NCBI GenBank assembly: GCA_041746135.1
Contig: JBGTHQ010000041.1
Span: 9,018 to 73,017, forward strand
Direction: 5' to 3'
Length of the DNA stretch: 64,000 nucleotides
Origin: Alg239-R122 sp041746135
Lineage (GTDB): Bacteria > Pseudomonadota > Alphaproteobacteria > Sphingomonadales > Sphingomonadaceae
Shown: one piece after another, positions 52,980 to 62,170 of the stretch
Position numbering within the stretch: position 1 is the stretch's first letter
How the letters are laid out: each line of letters starts with the position of its first letter
Position numbers and translations under genes: made by a program
The notes under the pieces: model-generated
Seen by the model: the letters and a program-made list of their open reading frames with translations, nothing else
The model's database searches: none
What the model was told of the DNA's origin: nothing

Positions 52980-54044
52980 TTAAGCCATGTAGTGTGGTCG
53001 AGCTCGATCCCGTAAATAAGCAACCACAGCCCTGGCACACCAATAGCCAGTTAGAATAAGCAGTAGTAAACCGAGCCTGATACCGTTGCGCTTGGAAATA
53101 CGCCACCACCATTTGCCAGCGATGGATTTCTCAACGACAAACTGATATTTGCGAAGGCCGGGGTTGGTTTTAAAAAAACTGTCAATTGCTATGGACATAG
53201 CCGTAGATATACGTTTCGTTTCTTGCAACGAAGTGTTCTCGGCTGGTTCCCCCCACCAGAATGAGCGAAGTGCGATGGATGTACTTTCGTCCAACCCCTC
53301 CCCAGTCAACTTCTTGTATTCGCGTCGGCAGGTTCTCAGAGAATATACAGCTTGTTTGCTTGCATGCACTTTAGTTATGCTATCGTGGCCCCGCCGCATC
53401 CTGTAGAGCATTTCTCTGGCTACGCCGAACTTTCCCAAATCCGTCAGACGTGTCCACAGATCGTAATCTTGGGCGTATGTCACCGTCGGATCGTAGCCGC
53501 CTACTAGATCGTATGACCTACGGCGAAAGGCGACTTGTCCATGTCCGCCTATCGCATTCGTGAAGCAGTTAAAGAGGGGAAAAGTTTCATCAACCTTAAT
53601 CGGACTGTCCAGATATCCCGTTTCATCCTCGATCTTAAAATGCTCAATAATAGACGATACGGCGACATAGTCCGATTGAGCTCTCAAGAATTCAATTTGT
53701 TTTTCCAACCGGGTTGGCATCGAGATATCGTCGGCATCCATGCGGGCTATGAATTCGCCGGCAGAGATATCGATGCCGCGCCGAAGCGCTATCGTGAGCC
53801 CCGTATTATCCTGCTCAACCAATCTGATTCGAGAGTCCCGAGCGGCGTATGATCGAGCTATGTGGCCCGTGCTGTCAGTGGAACCATCATTGATAATTAT
53901 GAACTCGAAGTCACGGAATGTCTGATTCAAAATACTTTCGACAGCGCTCGACACATACTGCTCGGCATTATAGGCAGACATTACGACGGAGATAGCAGGA
54001 GATTGATTATTACCCAATGGCTTCCCAAACATAATTTTTTTCAA
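52980..54044 (-). CDS. Family 2 glycosyltransferase with C-terminal membrane helix
   Basis: A 354-residue GT-A transferase. The start ISVVMSAYNAEQYVSSAVESIL, the metal motif region GEFIARMDADDISMPTRLEKQ and the acceptor region YDPTVTYAQDYDLWTRL are typical of polysaccharide-assembly GT2 enzymes. A hydrophobic C-terminus (LGLLLLILTGYWCARAVVAYL) probably anchors it. AT content and codon use differ from the housekeeping genes around the island, suggesting transfer. Divergent from the ABC exporter over 311 bp. Confidence 0.88.
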   Translation of the reverse strand: MKKIMFGKPLGNNQSPAISVVMSAYNAEQYVSSAVESILNQTFRDFEFIIINDGSTDSTGHIARSYAARDSRIRLVEQDNTGLTIALRRGIDISAGEFIARMDADDISMPTRLEKQIEFLRAQSDYVAVSSIIEHFKIEDETGYLDSPIKVDETFPLFNCFTNAIGGHGQVAFRRRSYDLVGGYDPTVTYAQDYDLWTRLTDLGKFGVAREMLYRMRRGHDSITKVHASKQAVYSLRTCRREYKKLTGEGLDESTSIALRSFWWGEPAENTSLQETKRISTAMSIAIDSFFKTNPGLRKYQFVVEKSIAGKWWWRISKRNGIRLGLLLLILTGYWCARAVVAYLRDRARPHYMA

Positions 54045-54355
54045 GTAAGTATTTTCACGATCGAAAAGTTTTCACCGCTGCACGCAGCATGAAGTTAATG
54101 AAGTCATATGAACATGAAAATACGAGGATTTATATTATTAAGCCAAGGGCGACTTTATAAGTCGCAGTAGCTCTGTCAACTACCCCGCGACCAAACTGCG
54201 TGATGCCAATCTGGCGCGGGGGAAAAGCTGCCGACTTTATTATTTAGTGCTCAATTTCTAAACGTTCGGATCGTTTTCATAAGATAATAAAGGCCTTGAT
54301 GGTAGTAATGTAATTTGAGCGAAATGCTAACTTCGCGGTAAGGAAAAAATTAAAG
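54045..54355. promoter_or_regulatory. Divergent AT-rich gap between GT2 and ABC exporter genes
   Basis: No gene seen in these 311 bp. It is AT-rich and contains a 7-bp hairpin GCGACTT-TAT-AAGTCGC at 54149-54165. Promoters for both flanking genes should lie here; no box can be fixed with confidence. Confidence 0.4.
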
Positions 54356-56153
54356 ATGATTATGTCATCTCTTCGTAAAATACTTGACATTCTGAACCAT
54401 CACGAAAGACGGCATTTTTACGTCCTCATAACCCAGTCGTTTCTGATGGCTCTTATCGATGTAACGAGCGTCGTTTCGATCCTGCCTTTCCTAGCCGTGG
54501 TTTCAAATCCGGAAATCATTTCCGAAAACTTTTATCTGAACAGCCTTTACAATATGCTCCATTTTGAAAGCACGCAAAATTTCTTGGTGCTTTTGGGATC
54601 CTGTGTGTTTTTTTTATTATTGTCTCGATTGCATTTCGGGCCTATAATTTCTACGCGCTTACTAGATTTTCAAAGCTGAGGGCGCTGGCGTTGGCAACGA
54701 ACTATTCCATCGCTATCTCAGCCAATCCTATCCATGGTTTCTTGAACGGCACTCCTCTGGGCTTGCTCGTAAAGTTCTGTCGGAGGTTAGCGAGGTAATC
54801 AACGGGTCGATCATGTCACTAATGGCACTGCTCGCGAATGCGATGATTATCGTCTTGATCCTTCTCGTGCTTATGGTTCTTCAGCCTATTGCAGCTTTAT
54901 TCGCAGCACTGATTGTAGGCAGCATATATGCCATTGTTTTCAGAGTAATTCGATCGCAGCTGATCGGATTGGGCGAAAAAAGGTTGGCTGCTGACCGATT
55001 GCGTTTTCAAGTCATGCATGAAGCGCTGGCGGGTATCAAGGAAGTAAAAGCCTTTAGCCTTGAATCGGCGTATTTGCGAAGATTTCGCGATCCGGCCAAG
55101 CGGTTGGTGGCTTATCAATCAAGAATGGCGTTGATTAGTGAGATGCCGCGAAACTTATTAGAGGGATTGCTGCTCGGTGGCATGCTGATCTTCGTGATGT
55201 CTCTGCTGATCACGGGTACTGGAGACGTGATCGCAGCTATCCCGGTTCTAGGGACTTATGCTTTCGCCGGCATCCGCTTGTTTCCGACCGTCCAGCGTAT
55301 TTATGGGAACTACACTACAATGCGTTTTGCCCAGCCAGCCCTAAATTCGCTACATGCTGACATGTCACGCCAATGGCTTGGAAAGTTAGAGATTGGACCG
55401 ATGCCGGAGCCGCTCACACTTGGGACGTCCGTGGAATTACGGGACGTTACATTTTCATACGTCAACAGCATCAAGCCAGCTCTTGAGAAAGTTTCGCTAA
55501 AAATCGAAGTGAATTCGACTGTCGGTTTCGTAGGGAGTACCGGCGCGGGAAAATCCACGGCGGTGGATATTCTCCTCGGGCTTCTCCAACCCGACAAGGG
55601 CAGTCTTCGTGTAGATGGCATTCCAATTACGACGGCAAATGTTCGGTCCTGGCAGCGCGCTATTGGCTATGTCCCGCAAAACATATTTCTTTGCGATGAC
55701 ACGTTGGCAGCCAATATCGCATTCGGGGAGGATACGGGGGCTGTTGATATGGACCGCGTACAAGAAGTTTCAGCCATTGCTCAGCTGGATGCAGTCGTCC
55801 GCGACCTCCCACGCGGCTTCGACACGCGACTTGGCGAGCAGGGTATTCGCCTTTCCGGTGGCCAAAGACAGCGCGTCGGGATCGCGCGCGCTCTCTACCG
55901 TCGGCCGCATATTTTAATATTCGACGAAGCAACAAGCGCGCTCGATAATTTGACCGAGCGTGCTGTAATGGACGCCGTAGAACAACTTTCTCACAGAACA
56001 ACGATAATTCAAATAGCCCATCGCCTTACGACGGTTAAGAAATGCGATCAGATTTTTATGCTCGAATATGGCCATTTGGTGGCGGCGGGGACATATGATG
56101 AACTCTTGGCAAATAGCGACGCTTTCCGTGCGCTCGAAGGGGCCGCTGCCTGA
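54356..56153 (+). pseudogene. ABC exporter (permease-ATPase fusion), two frameshifts
   Basis: A gene of about 598 codons for a type 1 ABC exporter of the glycan/lipid flippase kind. Frame 1 (from 54356, MIMSSLRKILDILNHHERRHF) is lost in a run of eight T at 54608-54615; one more T continues it as ...FRAYNFYALTRFSKLRALAL. A second break at about 54696 needs one more G to enter the last frame (GNELFHRYLSQSYPWFLERHSS). That frame runs to 56153 with the ATPase: Walker A GSTGAGKSTAVDILLG, LSGGQRQRVGIARA, and LIFDEATSALDN. Downstream 446 residues are intact. Both breaks are single-base losses in runs, so decay or sequencing error are equally open. Confidence 0.8.
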
Positions 56154-56298
56154 CACCAAGGACTAGATTGGATTGTGGAAGACAGCTAGTTGAAGTTATA
56201 GGCTTTGTTTGACATTCGCGGTCAGGCTATGCCGATAGTCATAGACAGGTTGCTAGAAATGTAGCCACGCAAATATTACAATAATTTGGTATAAAGAG

Positions 56299-57303
56299 GT
56301 GAGGGTGAAACTTTCGGACAGAGCGGCACCCGTTGGTCCGCAAGCTAGTATGCGCAGTCATTCCGTTCCCATGTTTGAGGGGCGCGCATCGCGATCGCAT
56401 CAGCGGCTCGCCATGTGGCGGCTGCGCTTACAGGCAGAAATCGCACTATTGAGATATGCTGACAGGTTGAAAAAAGTGGAAACCGTTGTCCAGTTCGTTG
56501 GGTTTCCAAGGTCTGGACATTCTTTGGTCGGATCACTGATCGATGCGCATCCGAATGCCGCTGTTGCTCATGAACTCGATGCACTCGGACTGTTTGAAAA
56601 GAAATTGCCCACTGCACGCATACTTCCACTTATGCTTGCCAATACGGAAGAATTTTCCCGGCACGGGCGGTGGTGGAACGGCTTTAACTACGAGATTGAT
56701 GTCCAAACAAATCCGAACGGTGACGCGCCTTTAAAAGTAATTGGTGACAAGAAAGGTGACTGGGCGGCCCGGTGGAGCGCGCGAAAACCGGATCTCCCAA
56801 CGCGTTTTTCCGCTGCGACCCGGCACAAAACGAAATGGGTTTTAGTCATTCGGCATCCTTTGGATAACGTGGCCACGCTCTCGTTGAGACAAGGCGGCTC
56901 TTATGACCGTCTTCGAATTGATCCGCCAGATGGCGATTTTGGGGTTGCGCTAAAATTCGCTCAGGACTGCGGCGATATTGCAACCGAAGCGTCCGACGAG
57001 ATGGTAGATGACTTTCGTGCTTTATGCAGCACTGTTGCTCAGATGAAAGCACGGTTGCCAGCTGAAGACTGGCACGAAGTAGTTTATGAGGATTTCGTTG
57101 CCGAGCCGCAGAACGGTTTGGCTAAACTAAGTGCATTTCTTGATTTACCGGCTGACCCGGACTGGGTCGAAGCGTCGGTCCAATTAGTGCATGAAGGTGG
57201 GAGCAGCCGCAACCGTGTCGCATGGACCAAGACGCAACTTGCAGTGATAGCCGAAATTATTACGGATTACGATTTTTTTTCAGCGTATAGCAATGACGAA
57301 TAA
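56299..57303 (+). CDS. Sulfotransferase-family protein
   Basis: A 334-residue PAPS-dependent sulfotransferase-like enzyme. The 5'-phosphosulfate loop is FVGFPRSGHSLVGSLIDAHPN; the 3'-phosphate-binding region may be VLVIRHPLDNVATLSLRQGG; the C-terminal part has KARLPAEDWHEVVYEDFVAEP, as in the family. It would transfer sulfate to an envelope sugar. Start: GTG at 56299 or 56305, the second having a better-placed AGAGG. It overlaps the next gene by 11 bp, an operon. Confidence 0.82.
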   Translation: MRVKLSDRAAPVGPQASMRSHSVPMFEGRASRSHQRLAMWRLRLQAEIALLRYADRLKKVETVVQFVGFPRSGHSLVGSLIDAHPNAAVAHELDALGLFEKKLPTARILPLMLANTEEFSRHGRWWNGFNYEIDVQTNPNGDAPLKVIGDKKGDWAARWSARKPDLPTRFSAATRHKTKWVLVIRHPLDNVATLSLRQGGSYDRLRIDPPDGDFGVALKFAQDCGDIATEASDEMVDDFRALCSTVAQMKARLPAEDWHEVVYEDFVAEPQNGLAKLSAFLDLPADPDWVEASVQLVHEGGSSRNRVAWTKTQLAVIAEIITDYDFFSAYSNDE

Positions 57304-58255
57304 TTCACCACTGCTTATTAGCTGCGTAGGAGTTGAGCATGACGCGGCGCTGCTGCCGCATTTCCTGCAGCATTATCTAGCCTTGGGCATTCGGCCTGAA
57401 AGGATGAAGATAATACTGAACGCGGTAGCGAAAGATACGAGCGAGTTGAAGGCAGCCGTATCCGTTCTCAATGACCACGGTGTCGCACACGCCGAGACAT
57501 GGCTTGCCCCTTACACATCGACCTCAATGTGGGAAAAGCGGCGCGAGGTGCAAATTCGCGAGGCCCTTGCAGAGGACTGGGTTATCAGTGCTGATGTGGA
57601 CGAGTTTCACGAATATCCTGAACCGCTGATTCAATTTATTGAGCGGTGCGATCAAATCGGCGTAAATTGCGTTCAGGGACCGTTTATTGACCGGCTAGCC
57701 CCCAGCGGAAAACTAGCTCCCATTGCGACTAAGCCTTCGTTGATGGAGCAATTCCCGTTGCAAACGGATGTTATTTGGGCGATCGGGCGGAAAGGCGTCC
57801 ATCATAGCCAGCACGGCACCGTAAAAATTATGGCAGCAAAAGGTCGAATTCTGCCCAGCACTGGCGGCCACCATCCTATGAGAGGCATATGCGCCTCCTA
57901 TCTTTATCGCATTCCTCTCGCAGCATTCCCTCTGATCACCAATCCCGGATTTCGCTTTTCGATCCCCACTCGCGTCCATCATTTTCATTGGACCGAAGCC
58001 CTGGTAGAGCGTCTTGAGCGGCGTCTCGCAACACCCGGCGTCAGTGCAGCTGGCGCTGAATATGGTGCCAAGCAACTTGCGCACATAACGGAATTTGGCG
58101 GCATCCTGCTAGACAGTGTATCCGCAACCGAATTACCAGAAGTGGAAGACTGGCAAGGCAATTTGCGGAGCATGCGGCAGAACGCGCGTACGGTCCAATT
58201 GAAAGCGTTTGTGCGCCGCGTGATCGGACGGATTGAGGGGGCAATTCTATCATAA
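57293..58255 (+). CDS. Glycosyltransferase of the GT2_4/DUF23-like type
   Basis: A 320-residue protein, likely a GT-A glycosyltransferase: LLISCVGVEHDAALLPHFLQHYLALGIRP starts it, and DVDEFHEYPEP is the DxD metal site. The C-terminal half (HHSQHGTVKIM; GHHPMRGIC; HHFHWTEALVERLERRL) is His-rich. Such proteins add sugars in capsule or LPS loci. Translationally coupled to the sulfotransferase gene (11-bp overlap). Confidence 0.8.
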   Translation: MTNNSPLLISCVGVEHDAALLPHFLQHYLALGIRPERMKIILNAVAKDTSELKAAVSVLNDHGVAHAETWLAPYTSTSMWEKRREVQIREALAEDWVISADVDEFHEYPEPLIQFIERCDQIGVNCVQGPFIDRLAPSGKLAPIATKPSLMEQFPLQTDVIWAIGRKGVHHSQHGTVKIMAAKGRILPSTGGHHPMRGICASYLYRIPLAAFPLITNPGFRFSIPTRVHHFHWTEALVERLERRLATPGVSAAGAEYGAKQLAHITEFGGILLDSVSATELPEVEDWQGNLRSMRQNARTVQLKAFVRRVIGRIEGAILS

Positions 58256-58362
58256 GTAAATGGTCTACACACCAGCTAACGTTCGGAACGAACGAAGGCC
58301 TTTTTCACAGTCACAGCTATTATGACATACCGGTCATTGACCCTTATGGGCGGAAAATTCTT

Positions 58363-59430
58363 GTGCATCGAATGCTGTTCGCGGAGCGTGATCCAACGCC
58401 GGAAGATTTCGTAGAACTCGGCATTGTCGATACCTCCGAACCTGGCAGCTGGAAAAGCGTTGCGAAGACAGCGGCGTGGAGCTGGCAGCAAGGGCCAATG
58501 GCACAATGGGTCGCAGACGGCAAACGCTTCGTGTTCAATGATCGGGAGGACGATACTTTTGTTGCCCGTGTGGTTGATGCAGACCTGTCGCGTACAGTCA
58601 CATTGTCACGGCCAATTTATGCCGTTTCTCCGGATGGCAGCTTCGGACTCTCCCTTAATATGGCCAGGCTCGATAAACTCCGCCCAGGATACGGCTATGT
58701 CGGAGGCAAAGATTCAAAGGTCGATGTTCGGATACCAACCGATGATGGAATTTGGAAACTGCCCATGGACAATAGTGAAGGCGAGCTGCTTCTTTCTCTT
58801 AGCGAGGCTGTACGTTTCCTTCATGAACAGCTACCTTTTTTGAAAGGTATTCGACAGGCATTTAAGCGCTACATTTACTGGTTTAACCACATCAAGATTT
58901 CACCGGATGGCTCAAGATTCACAGTTAAGTTGCGCTGGCGACGGCTTGATGGTCCATGGAACGACACGATGGGCGTCAGTTTGACGGGTTCAACCACCGG
59001 AAAACAATTACGTCTCTTGTCTCCCGCGACATCCCATGTAATTTGGCTTAACGATACGGAACTTTATTTCTGGCGGGCACCGAACCTTCTGCTTTATCGA
59101 GACGACACGCCACGGGGATATCAAAAACAAATAATTGGTCCCGAGGTGCTCTCTGCTAACGTACATATTCGCCACTTACCGCCCGGTCCGGTTGACCAGC
59201 TGAAAGAAGTAATTTTTGACACGCCTTATCGCCAGTCTATCGATCTTATCACTCTCGATGTCCCGTCAGGGCGCTGTGAAATCATCGATACGTTCAATAA
59301 CCACGTTCCTGAAAACGGACGTTTTCGATGCGATCTTCATCCGTGCCCTGACACCAGCGGGAACCGGATTGTGGTAACTTCGCTTCTTGATGGAGGGCGG
59401 CAGGTTTATCTGCTGGAGCGTAACGCATAA
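58363..59430 (+). CDS. Beta-propeller-like protein of unknown function
   Basis: A 355-residue protein from the GTG at 58363. Short repeats of the type 'GS-A...W...G..FVFNDRE' and 'IYAVSPDGSFGLSLN', 'IKISPDGSRF', 'SHVIWLNDTELYFW' suggest a TolB/WD-like propeller; a similar fold occurs in oligosaccharide-active lyases, but there are no catalytic motifs I can name. The frame is open to 58231 upstream and encodes SKWSTHQLTFGTNEGLFHSHSYYDIPVIDPYGRKILVHR, which looks like real N-terminal protein with no ATG/GTG/TTG; an in-frame ATA stands at 58252 where ATG would be expected. Follows the GT gene directly. Confidence 0.6.
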   Translation: MHRMLFAERDPTPEDFVELGIVDTSEPGSWKSVAKTAAWSWQQGPMAQWVADGKRFVFNDREDDTFVARVVDADLSRTVTLSRPIYAVSPDGSFGLSLNMARLDKLRPGYGYVGGKDSKVDVRIPTDDGIWKLPMDNSEGELLLSLSEAVRFLHEQLPFLKGIRQAFKRYIYWFNHIKISPDGSRFTVKLRWRRLDGPWNDTMGVSLTGSTTGKQLRLLSPATSHVIWLNDTELYFWRAPNLLLYRDDTPRGYQKQIIGPEVLSANVHIRHLPPGPVDQLKEVIFDTPYRQSIDLITLDVPSGRCEIIDTFNNHVPENGRFRCDLHPCPDTSGNRIVVTSLLDGGRQVYLLERNA

Positions 59431-59533
59431 CGCGCTAGCCATAGCATCTCGCTTTTGGGTGGCCCATTCGCGTGGAGCGTTTTGATCCGCATTACTCCGA
59501 CCGGAGCTTTGCATTATCCGGCGTCATTTGCTA

Positions 59534-59726
59534 CAAATGTTCTGACAACGGACACATAACTTCAAAAATAGGCTGCTTAAAAGTTGCAATACCTCTAGCT
59601 GAAGCGTGGATTGTTAGCAATGTCTTAGCAAGGTCTATCCGTATGAGTTCTGAACGCGGCACGTTAAAGTGGACAAACAATAGGGCGGCCGCGATAATTA
59701 TTATATGTCCGTTGTCAGAACATTTG
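59534..59726. mobile_element. 193-bp MITE-like element with 21-bp perfect terminal repeats
   Basis: The left end (59534-59554, core ATGTTCTGACAACGGACA) is repeated in inverted form at 59706-59726. The 150 bp between carry no open frame of coding quality. Perfect long inverted repeats and small size mark a non-autonomous element. No target duplication could be fixed, and the transposase family is unknown. Confidence 0.65.
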
Positions 59727-59849
59727 GCACAACTGGATGCGTAAATTAGCGGAGCGTGGGCCTCGTCTGGGGTTTGATGTTTAGGCGGCCATCTTGCGGT
59801 GCTGCAAGCGGCGATGTTGTATGCTCTATCGTTTGCCTTCTTTGCGGCA

Positions 59850-60070
59850 CAGCTCAGGAGGTGATCAGATCGTGGGCTTTGGGCAGGCGGTATACCGTTG
59901 CCTCAGAGACAAAATAGCGCCGTTCGTCGGTAAACTGCACGGACAGCTCGCGCAGGCTCCAGCTCGGAATGCTCAAGCGCCTCCTGAGCTTGTCGAAGGA
60001 TCGATGATCTGATCCTGGATCTTGGAAGGGATGCGGTTCCACACCCGGCTTGGCGCCGTGGTCTGATAGC
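59850..60070 (-). mobile_element. IS3-family insertion sequence remnant 2
   Basis: About 220 bp of orfB related to remnant 1 and in the same orientation: VWNRIPSKIQDQII is followed after a break by LRELSVQFTDERRYFVSEATVYRLPKAHDLITS. A CTTCGACAAGCTCAGG motif (59983-60000 region), a common sphingomonad repeat, sits in the same place as in remnant 1. It marks the right side of the island. Confidence 0.75.
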
Positions 60071-60191
60071 CACGGACCGGACGCGCGCATATTTTCCCCA
60101 TGCAAATATACGCTTCTTCTGCTACGCAAAATTCAGACGCATCATATTGATGTAAAAGGAATTTGGCGCTGACGTATCTGCTCCGTAAGTT

Positions 60192-60725
60192 TCAGCTTGC
60201 GGGAGACTTTACCGTTTCCTTCAGCAATCGGGTGGCCCGTCGCCCGTTCCAGTCCATTCCGCCCACAACGCGCCATATCTCCTTACCTCGGGCGTCATAC
60301 AGCACTGTGGTTGGCATCACCCCGCTATTATACGAAAAATTCAGTCCGTTCTCGGGATCGAGATAGGGACGGAGCATAGCAAAGTCCGCTTTCGCGAAAA
60401 ACGGGTCGACCTTTTTCGCGCCCTCCAGATCCTGCGACACGACAAGGACCTGCAGTCTTTCCTTTTCGCGCCGGGCAAGCGCATCGAGTGTTGGCATTTC
60501 CTCCACGCACGGCGCGCACCAAGTCGCCCATAAATTGACCAGCACCGGCTTGCCGCGGAATGCGGCAAGGCGGATGGGAACGCCGTCGGGATCCTCGAAT
60601 GTCACATCGGGCATCGCGCTGCCGCTATGCGACCGGTCGAGTTGGGCGCCGGGCAGAGAGCCTTGCTCCTCCGAGCCGGATTGCCTATCGCAGGCGGACA
60701 GAGCGGCAAGGGCGCACAGCGCCAT
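60192..60725 (-). CDS. TlpA-like periplasmic thioredoxin, lipoprotein
   Basis: A thioredoxin-fold protein of about 177 residues: DVTFEDPDGVPIRLAAFRGKPVLVNLWATWCAPCVEEMPTL, with the redox CAPC, and the cis-Pro region GVMPTTVLYDARG. The start MALCALAALSACDRQ ends in a lipobox (LSAC), but the ATG at 60725 leaves a signal with no basic residue; a TTG at 60743 (adding LSRSFL) would supply one. Divergent from argH with starts only 20 bp apart. Likely role in disulfide reduction or cytochrome maturation. Confidence 0.85.
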   Translation of the reverse strand: MALCALAALSACDRQSGSEEQGSLPGAQLDRSHSGSAMPDVTFEDPDGVPIRLAAFRGKPVLVNLWATWCAPCVEEMPTLDALARREKERLQVLVVSQDLEGAKKVDPFFAKADFAMLRPYLDPENGLNFSYNSGVMPTTVLYDARGKEIWRVVGGMDWNGRRATRLLKETVKSPAS

Positions 60726-60744
60726 CAGGAACGAGCGGGACAAA

Positions 60745-62148
60745 ATGGACAAATCAAACTCCAACACTATGTGGGGCGGGCGGTTCGCGGGCGGCCCGTC
60801 GGCTATCATGCAACAGATAAACGCCTCGATCCCGTTCGACAAGGCTCTGTGGCGACAGGATATCGCCGGGTCGCTGGCGCATGTGGACATGCTGGCCGCG
60901 CAGAAGATCATCGAAACGGACGAAGCGGCCGAAATCGCGCGCGGCCTCGAACAGATTGCAGGCGAATTCGAAGCGGACGGCATCGCCGAAAACTGGAATC
61001 TGGAAGACATCCACATGCATGTCGAGGCACGGCTGACGGAGATTGTCGGGCCGGTCGCGGGCAAATTGCACACCGCCCGCTCGCGCAACGACCAGGTGGC
61101 GACCGATTTCCGGATGTGGGTCCGCGACGCGATGGCAGCCGCGGACGCCGCGCTGGCGGAACTCCAAAAGGCGCTGGTCGCCCGCGCCGACGAACATAGC
61201 GCTTCGATCATGCCGGGCTTCACGCATTTGCAGACCGCGCAACCCGTGACGCTGGGCCATCACTTGATGGCCTATTACGAAATGTTCGCGCGCGACCGTT
61301 CGCGCTTTGCCGATGCAAAGCTCCGGCTCAACCAATGTCCTTTGGGATCGGCGGCGCTGGCGGGTACGGGTTTCGATATCGACCGCAACATGACGGCGGC
61401 CAAGCTGGGTTTCGCTGCGCCGACGCGCAATTCGCTCGATGCCGTATCCGACCGCGATTTCGCGCTCGACTATCTGGCCGCTGCGGCGCAGGTCGCCCTG
61501 CACCTGTCGCGGCTGGCCGAGGAGATGATCATCTGGGCCAGTCAGCCGTTCGGATTTATTTCGCTGCCCGACAGCTTTTCCACCGGATCGTCGATCATGC
61601 CGCAAAAGCGCAATCCCGATGCGGCGGAGCTGGTGCGCGGCCATGCCGGGCGCATACTCGGCTGCCAGACCGCGCTGGCAATCACGATGAAAGGCCTGCC
61701 GCTCGCCTATTCAAAGGATATGCAGGACGACAAGCCGCCAGTATTCGAGGCCGAGGGGCTGTTGATGCTCTCGCTCGCCGCGATGGCGGGCATGGTGGGG
61801 GAAAGCGATTTCAATATTTCCCGCATGCGCGAGGCCGCCGAAATGGGTTATGCCACCGCCACCGATCTTGCCGACTGGCTGGTGCGCAGCGCCGGTATTC
61901 CCTTTCGCGAAGCCCACCACATTACCGGGGCGGCGGTCAAACTGGCCGAGACGCGGGGCCTGTCGCTCGACGCGCTGTCGATGGAAGACCTGACCACGAT
62001 CGATCCGCGTATTACGGAGGACGTCTATCCAGCATTGAGCGTCGATACGTCGGTGGCCAGCAGAAAGAGCTATGGCGGCACTGCCCCCGATCAGGTCCGC
62101 GCCCGCATTGCCGAGGCGCGCGCAATATTGGCGATGGAAAGCCGGTAG
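60745..62148 (+). CDS. argH: Argininosuccinate lyase
   Basis: Last step of arginine synthesis, releasing fumarate. The 467-residue protein has TMWGGRFAGGPSAIMQQINASI, the HTARSRNDQVATDFRMWVRD block, and the superfamily signature GSSIMPQKRNPD. The start at 60745 (MDKSNSNTMWGG) matches the family. Followed after 22 bp by the small lipoprotein gene and lysA, so probably one operon. Confidence 0.96.
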   Translation: MDKSNSNTMWGGRFAGGPSAIMQQINASIPFDKALWRQDIAGSLAHVDMLAAQKIIETDEAAEIARGLEQIAGEFEADGIAENWNLEDIHMHVEARLTEIVGPVAGKLHTARSRNDQVATDFRMWVRDAMAAADAALAELQKALVARADEHSASIMPGFTHLQTAQPVTLGHHLMAYYEMFARDRSRFADAKLRLNQCPLGSAALAGTGFDIDRNMTAAKLGFAAPTRNSLDAVSDRDFALDYLAAAAQVALHLSRLAEEMIIWASQPFGFISLPDSFSTGSSIMPQKRNPDAAELVRGHAGRILGCQTALAITMKGLPLAYSKDMQDDKPPVFEAEGLLMLSLAAMAGMVGESDFNISRMREAAEMGYATATDLADWLVRSAGIPFREAHHITGAAVKLAETRGLSLDALSMEDLTTIDPRITEDVYPALSVDTSVASRKSYGGTAPDQVRARIAEARAILAMESR

Positions 62149-62170
62149 TTTTTATGGCAATGGGACGCAT

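Noticed and set aside
59472..59744. A 90-codon frame over the MITE-like element
   Set aside because: It crosses both inverted ends and has no coding character.
49440..60190. A second copy of the tRNA-Val 3' end (attR)
   Set aside because: Looked for by eye around 59.4-60.2 kb and not found; no attachment site is therefore annotated.
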